DNA of 64,000 nt from the NCBI GenBank assembly GCA_037975125.1, contig JAJQOW010000015.1, positions 622,001 to 686,000 of the forward strand, read 5' to 3'. The notes beneath the pieces were generated by a model. It had not been told where the DNA came from, did not search any database, and worked only from the letters and a program-made list of their open reading frames with translations. Shown here in pieces: positions 61,745 through 64,000 of the stretch. The stretch comes from Latrodectus hesperus. Taxonomy: Eukaryota > Arthropoda > Arachnida > Araneae > Theridiidae. The position numbers and the translations under genes were made by a program. The number at the start of each line of letters is the position of its first letter. Within the stretch, counting starts at the first letter, position 1.

Positions 61745-62444
61745 CGAGGTTTGTCCGGAAAATACGTATAAAAGTTGAATAATAACTTTATTCTTAAGTT
61801 TGCAGTCACCGCCAGGTGGCACTACTGCCGTAACCAATCTCATCAACGCTCAGTTCGAGTCAGACCACTCGGTGTGTAAGTAGGAGTGTGCGGCTGCTTG
61901 TTAAAAGTTACTCTTTTTCACCTGCCGTCGGCATGGAGCTCTCTCTGATTGAGGAACAGAGACAGAGAGTGAATGGAAATTTTTATGTTGAAGTTTTGGC
62001 ACATCTCAGAGCTCGTGTGGCTCAAGTTCAACCGGATTTGGCAAAAGGAGGCAGGTGGATGTTTCGTAACGACAATGTCGCCCGCTTACACGTAGCTCGT
62101 TGTGCGTGACTTATTGTCCCGAAGTTCAATCACCGTGGCAGACCACCCGCCTTATTCACCCGATTTAGCCCCTTGTGACTTCTTCTTGTTCCCTAATATG
62201 CAAAATGGTGCTTCGGGGGTGGCACTTGGGAGATGTGGAAGGCATCAAGGCAGAAATGACACGGCAACTGAACAGCACCACAACTGAAGACTTTCAGCAA
62301 TGTTATCAAGAGTGGAAAGGGCGTTGGCAGAAGTGTATCTCGTCTCAGGGTGAGTACTTTGAAGGAGACCCTATTGTAATACCTGAACAATTGTAAAATA
62401 AAGTTATTATTCAACTTTTATACGTATTTTCCGGACAAACCTCG
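61745..62444 (+). mobile_element. mariner deletion derivative (700 bp) with perfect 48-bp inverted repeats
   Basis: Both ends carry CGAGGTTTGTCCGGAAAATA and a further 28 identical bases, flanked by TA (61743-61744 and 62445-62446). The inside encodes only parts of a mariner transposase. Identity between the ends over 48 bp suggests a young or still mobilisable element. Confidence 0.95.
61888..62396 (+). pseudogene. mariner transposase remnant, C-terminal half, frameshifted
   Basis: After a stretch with VNGNFYVEVLAHLRARVAQV and GGRWMFRNDN (second catalytic aspartate, usually HHDN) the frame stops at 62109. The next frame has ITVADHPPYSPDLAPCDFFL (third aspartate, intact). The last one (62175-62396) has GDVEGIKAEMTRQLNS and ends EYFEGDPIVIPEQL. 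The N-terminal DNA-binding half and the first catalytic aspartate are deleted. Confidence 0.88.
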
Positions 62445-62446
62445 TA

Positions 62447-62975
62447 TGTATGTGTCTGGTATAGAACCAGAAACTTTCTTTATTGAAAGAGAAGATCATG
62501 AATCTACTCTTAAGCCATTTACCCCTTTCGCAATCCTGTGACACAATTTTTTATTGTAGCTGAGTATATCAGTAGTGATTTCACTTAGAACATTAAATCG
62601 AAGTCAAGGTCAAACCATCTTCTATGAGAAAAAACACCGATAAAATGTATTGTTATGTTTAATTATTAATTATGTAATTAATTAAAAAAATTATTATGAA
62701 AAAAAGGCATTAATTCAATTGTTAGATTAATGCATTTAGAGGATTTAATTACTTTTTGTAATACTCCTTTGCATTGATTTGTTGATGCGTATTATTAATA
62801 TGTAATTGATACACACACATTTTTTAAACGTCCTTTTATACATCTCCGCACTTTGTTTCACTATTATTTTTTTTATTAAAGTTTGTTTTATATGAATCCC
62901 ATCGCTTATTTTATTTAGATTTCAGTAATTCCATACCGATTATGTTAATTGTTATTTTATTATAGGTTTATTAAT
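62447..62975. other. AT-rich spacer
   Basis: Nothing recognised. Confidence 0.45.
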
Positions 62976-62979
62976 TTTA

Positions 62980-63250
62980 TCTGCCGACCGATTGGCTAAG
63001 TGGTTAGCGTTCCTGACTCCTGAGCTGTTAGTCACGGGTTCAAATCCCGGTTCGGGCATGGATGTTTCTTTCCTTCTCTGTCCTTTCTTCTGTGCTGTTG
63101 TATGAATGTGGCCCGCCCTATAAACGGGTTTGTGGCGGTATGGCGCGGGTAACACTACTCGCCTCCGTGACTTGGTTCCCAGGTGCCCGCTGGGTAACGA
63201 CAAATGAGTAGCACTCTCTGACCTTGTTGTTGCATAGGTTTCAGTCACCA
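62980..63250 (+). mobile_element. tRNA-derived SINE, third head type
   Basis: The head CCGATTGGCTAAGTGGTTAG (A box TGGCTAAGTGG) and B box GGGTTCAAATCCC form a Ser/Leu-like tRNA region ending CGGTTCGGGC at about 63056. The body has TTCTCTGTCCTTTCTTCTGT, CCCGCCCTATAAACGGG and a region GCGGGTAACACTACTCGCCT. The 3' end, TTGTTGTTGCATAGG, differs from the CAA tails of families I and II. A possible target duplication ATAGGTTT (62963 and 63234) is uncertain. Confidence 0.78.
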
Positions 63251-63717
63251 TTCGATAAAAAAATTAAGTTAATGTTTGTTATGTTGAAAATATACCATCT
63301 TAGACATTCTGTTTCGTAATATATGTCTCTGACTAGATATATTGAATTAATATAAATATCCATATATTTTAAATATTACTTAGTTTAATGATAACCGAAT
63401 TTAGTCTTCATGATAAATATTGTTTAATATCACACGGTGGGTATTGTAAATTAAGTCTTGATATTTCATAAGCAATACTTTGAGCATACTTAAGAAACTT
63501 TATCTCCAAAATAAAGAAAAAAACGTACATGAGAATAATATCTACATAATTGTTTTACATCATAACATAAACAAGTCAAAAGTTAATTAAATCTCATGTG
63601 TAATGGATATATTATACTTCTTATTTCTATACTCATTTTTAAAAATATTTTAGGAATAAAATGTTTTTTCTACAATATTTTCTTCGTTGTTGGCATGGGT
63701 AAAGGGAAGGATTTATG
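63251..63717. other. AT-rich spacer
   Basis: Nothing recognised. Confidence 0.45.
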
Positions 63718-64000
63718 CAGTGGCGTGCGGTCCATATGTCTATCTTTATATGGTATATATTAAATATTATTTATAATATATTCAAATATTATGTTGATTT
63801 GCTTGCTTTGTATACCCGAGGGGAATGCGGTACTTGGTACTGAGCCCCGTAGAGCTTCCAAAATAAAACGAACATAGGAAGTTTGATTGAGGAAAATATT
63901 TTGCTATATTGATTTCTTCAAGTCACGCAAGTCCTTAGATTTTTCAAGAGAGTTCAATCAAGTTAATTTAGTCCTTAGATTTTTCATAACTCTCTTGAAA
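63718..64000 (+). mobile_element. 5' end of a second hAT copy, with an inserted hairpin repeat, running off the window
   Basis: CAGTGGCGTGCGGTCCATA begins the copy. 63740-63875 is colinear with 31433-31575 (TATCTTTATATGGTATATA, AATATTATTTATAATATATT, then AAACGAACATAGGAAG). From 63883 the sequence switches to the repeat seen at 30638-30745, including two copies of TCCTTAGATTTTTCA and one AACTCTCTTGAAA. The element is cut by the window end. Confidence 0.65.

Overview
This is a eukaryotic, intron-containing, AT-rich window from an arthropod, most likely a spider. The non-LTR retrotransposon C-termini, the Tcb1-like, mariner and other Tc1-type transposases and the tRNA-derived SINEs resemble families I know from orb-weaver genomes (inference from recollection, not a search). 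There are no operons, no rRNA and no functional tRNA. I found one credible host protein-coding gene; nearly everything else recognisable is mobile or tandemly repeated DNA.

The host gene is a two-pore-domain potassium channel (K2P/TWK type) on the + strand, in four coding exons: 24447-24885, 40064-40341, 45363-45552 and 51551-51774. All junctions have GT/AG sites and matching phases (1, 0, 1), and the join reads as 376 residues. It has the M1-P1-M2-M3-P2-M4 order, filters TTIGYG and TTIGFGD, and poly(A) signals at 51966, 52007 and 52392. Its introns (about 15.2, 5.0 and 6.0 kb) and flanks are loaded with transposons.

Upstream of the gene (1-24.4 kb): long (TA)n arrays; a Tigger/pogo deletion derivative (6441-7193); two long-TIR Tc1/IS630-type non-autonomous elements (3490-4249 and 23498-24145); SINEs with target-site duplications; an internally deleted LINE (13616-14537); an RTE-like LINE fragment; and a 4.3-kb satellite of about 19 monomers of 226 bp, partly in an AABB higher-order pattern (18903-23190). 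Intron 1 holds a decayed Tc1 element with an internal duplication, SINEs, a 5'-truncated LINE with 13-bp target duplications, a very diverged 117-bp tandem repeat, a nested hAT complex (ZMYM1-like hAT with a smaller hAT MITE, a Helitron and TA/CA arrays inside), and a mariner element. Intron 2 holds a LINE fragment, a SINE and a piggyBac remnant. Intron 3 holds a 219-bp tandem array with a three-unit higher-order repeat starting about 50 bp after the exon-3 donor, a chimeric SINE, and a Tc1/mariner-type transposase remnant.

Downstream (52.4-64 kb): a Tc1 element whose transposase has been invaded by 19 copies of an exact-period 46-bp minisatellite (53068-55237), a Tcb1-like transposase pseudogene, a SINE split by a LINE derivative (13-bp target duplication), a 700-bp mariner deletion derivative with perfect 48-bp inverted repeats, another tRNA-SINE, and the 5' end of a second hAT copy running off the window.

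I see no evidence of a novel multi-gene system. The most unusual material is structural: the minisatellite inside a transposase catalytic domain, the two higher-order tandem arrays beside or inside the channel gene, repeated flanking of transposons by (TA)n on both sides, and SINE families that share 3' ends with a resident LINE.
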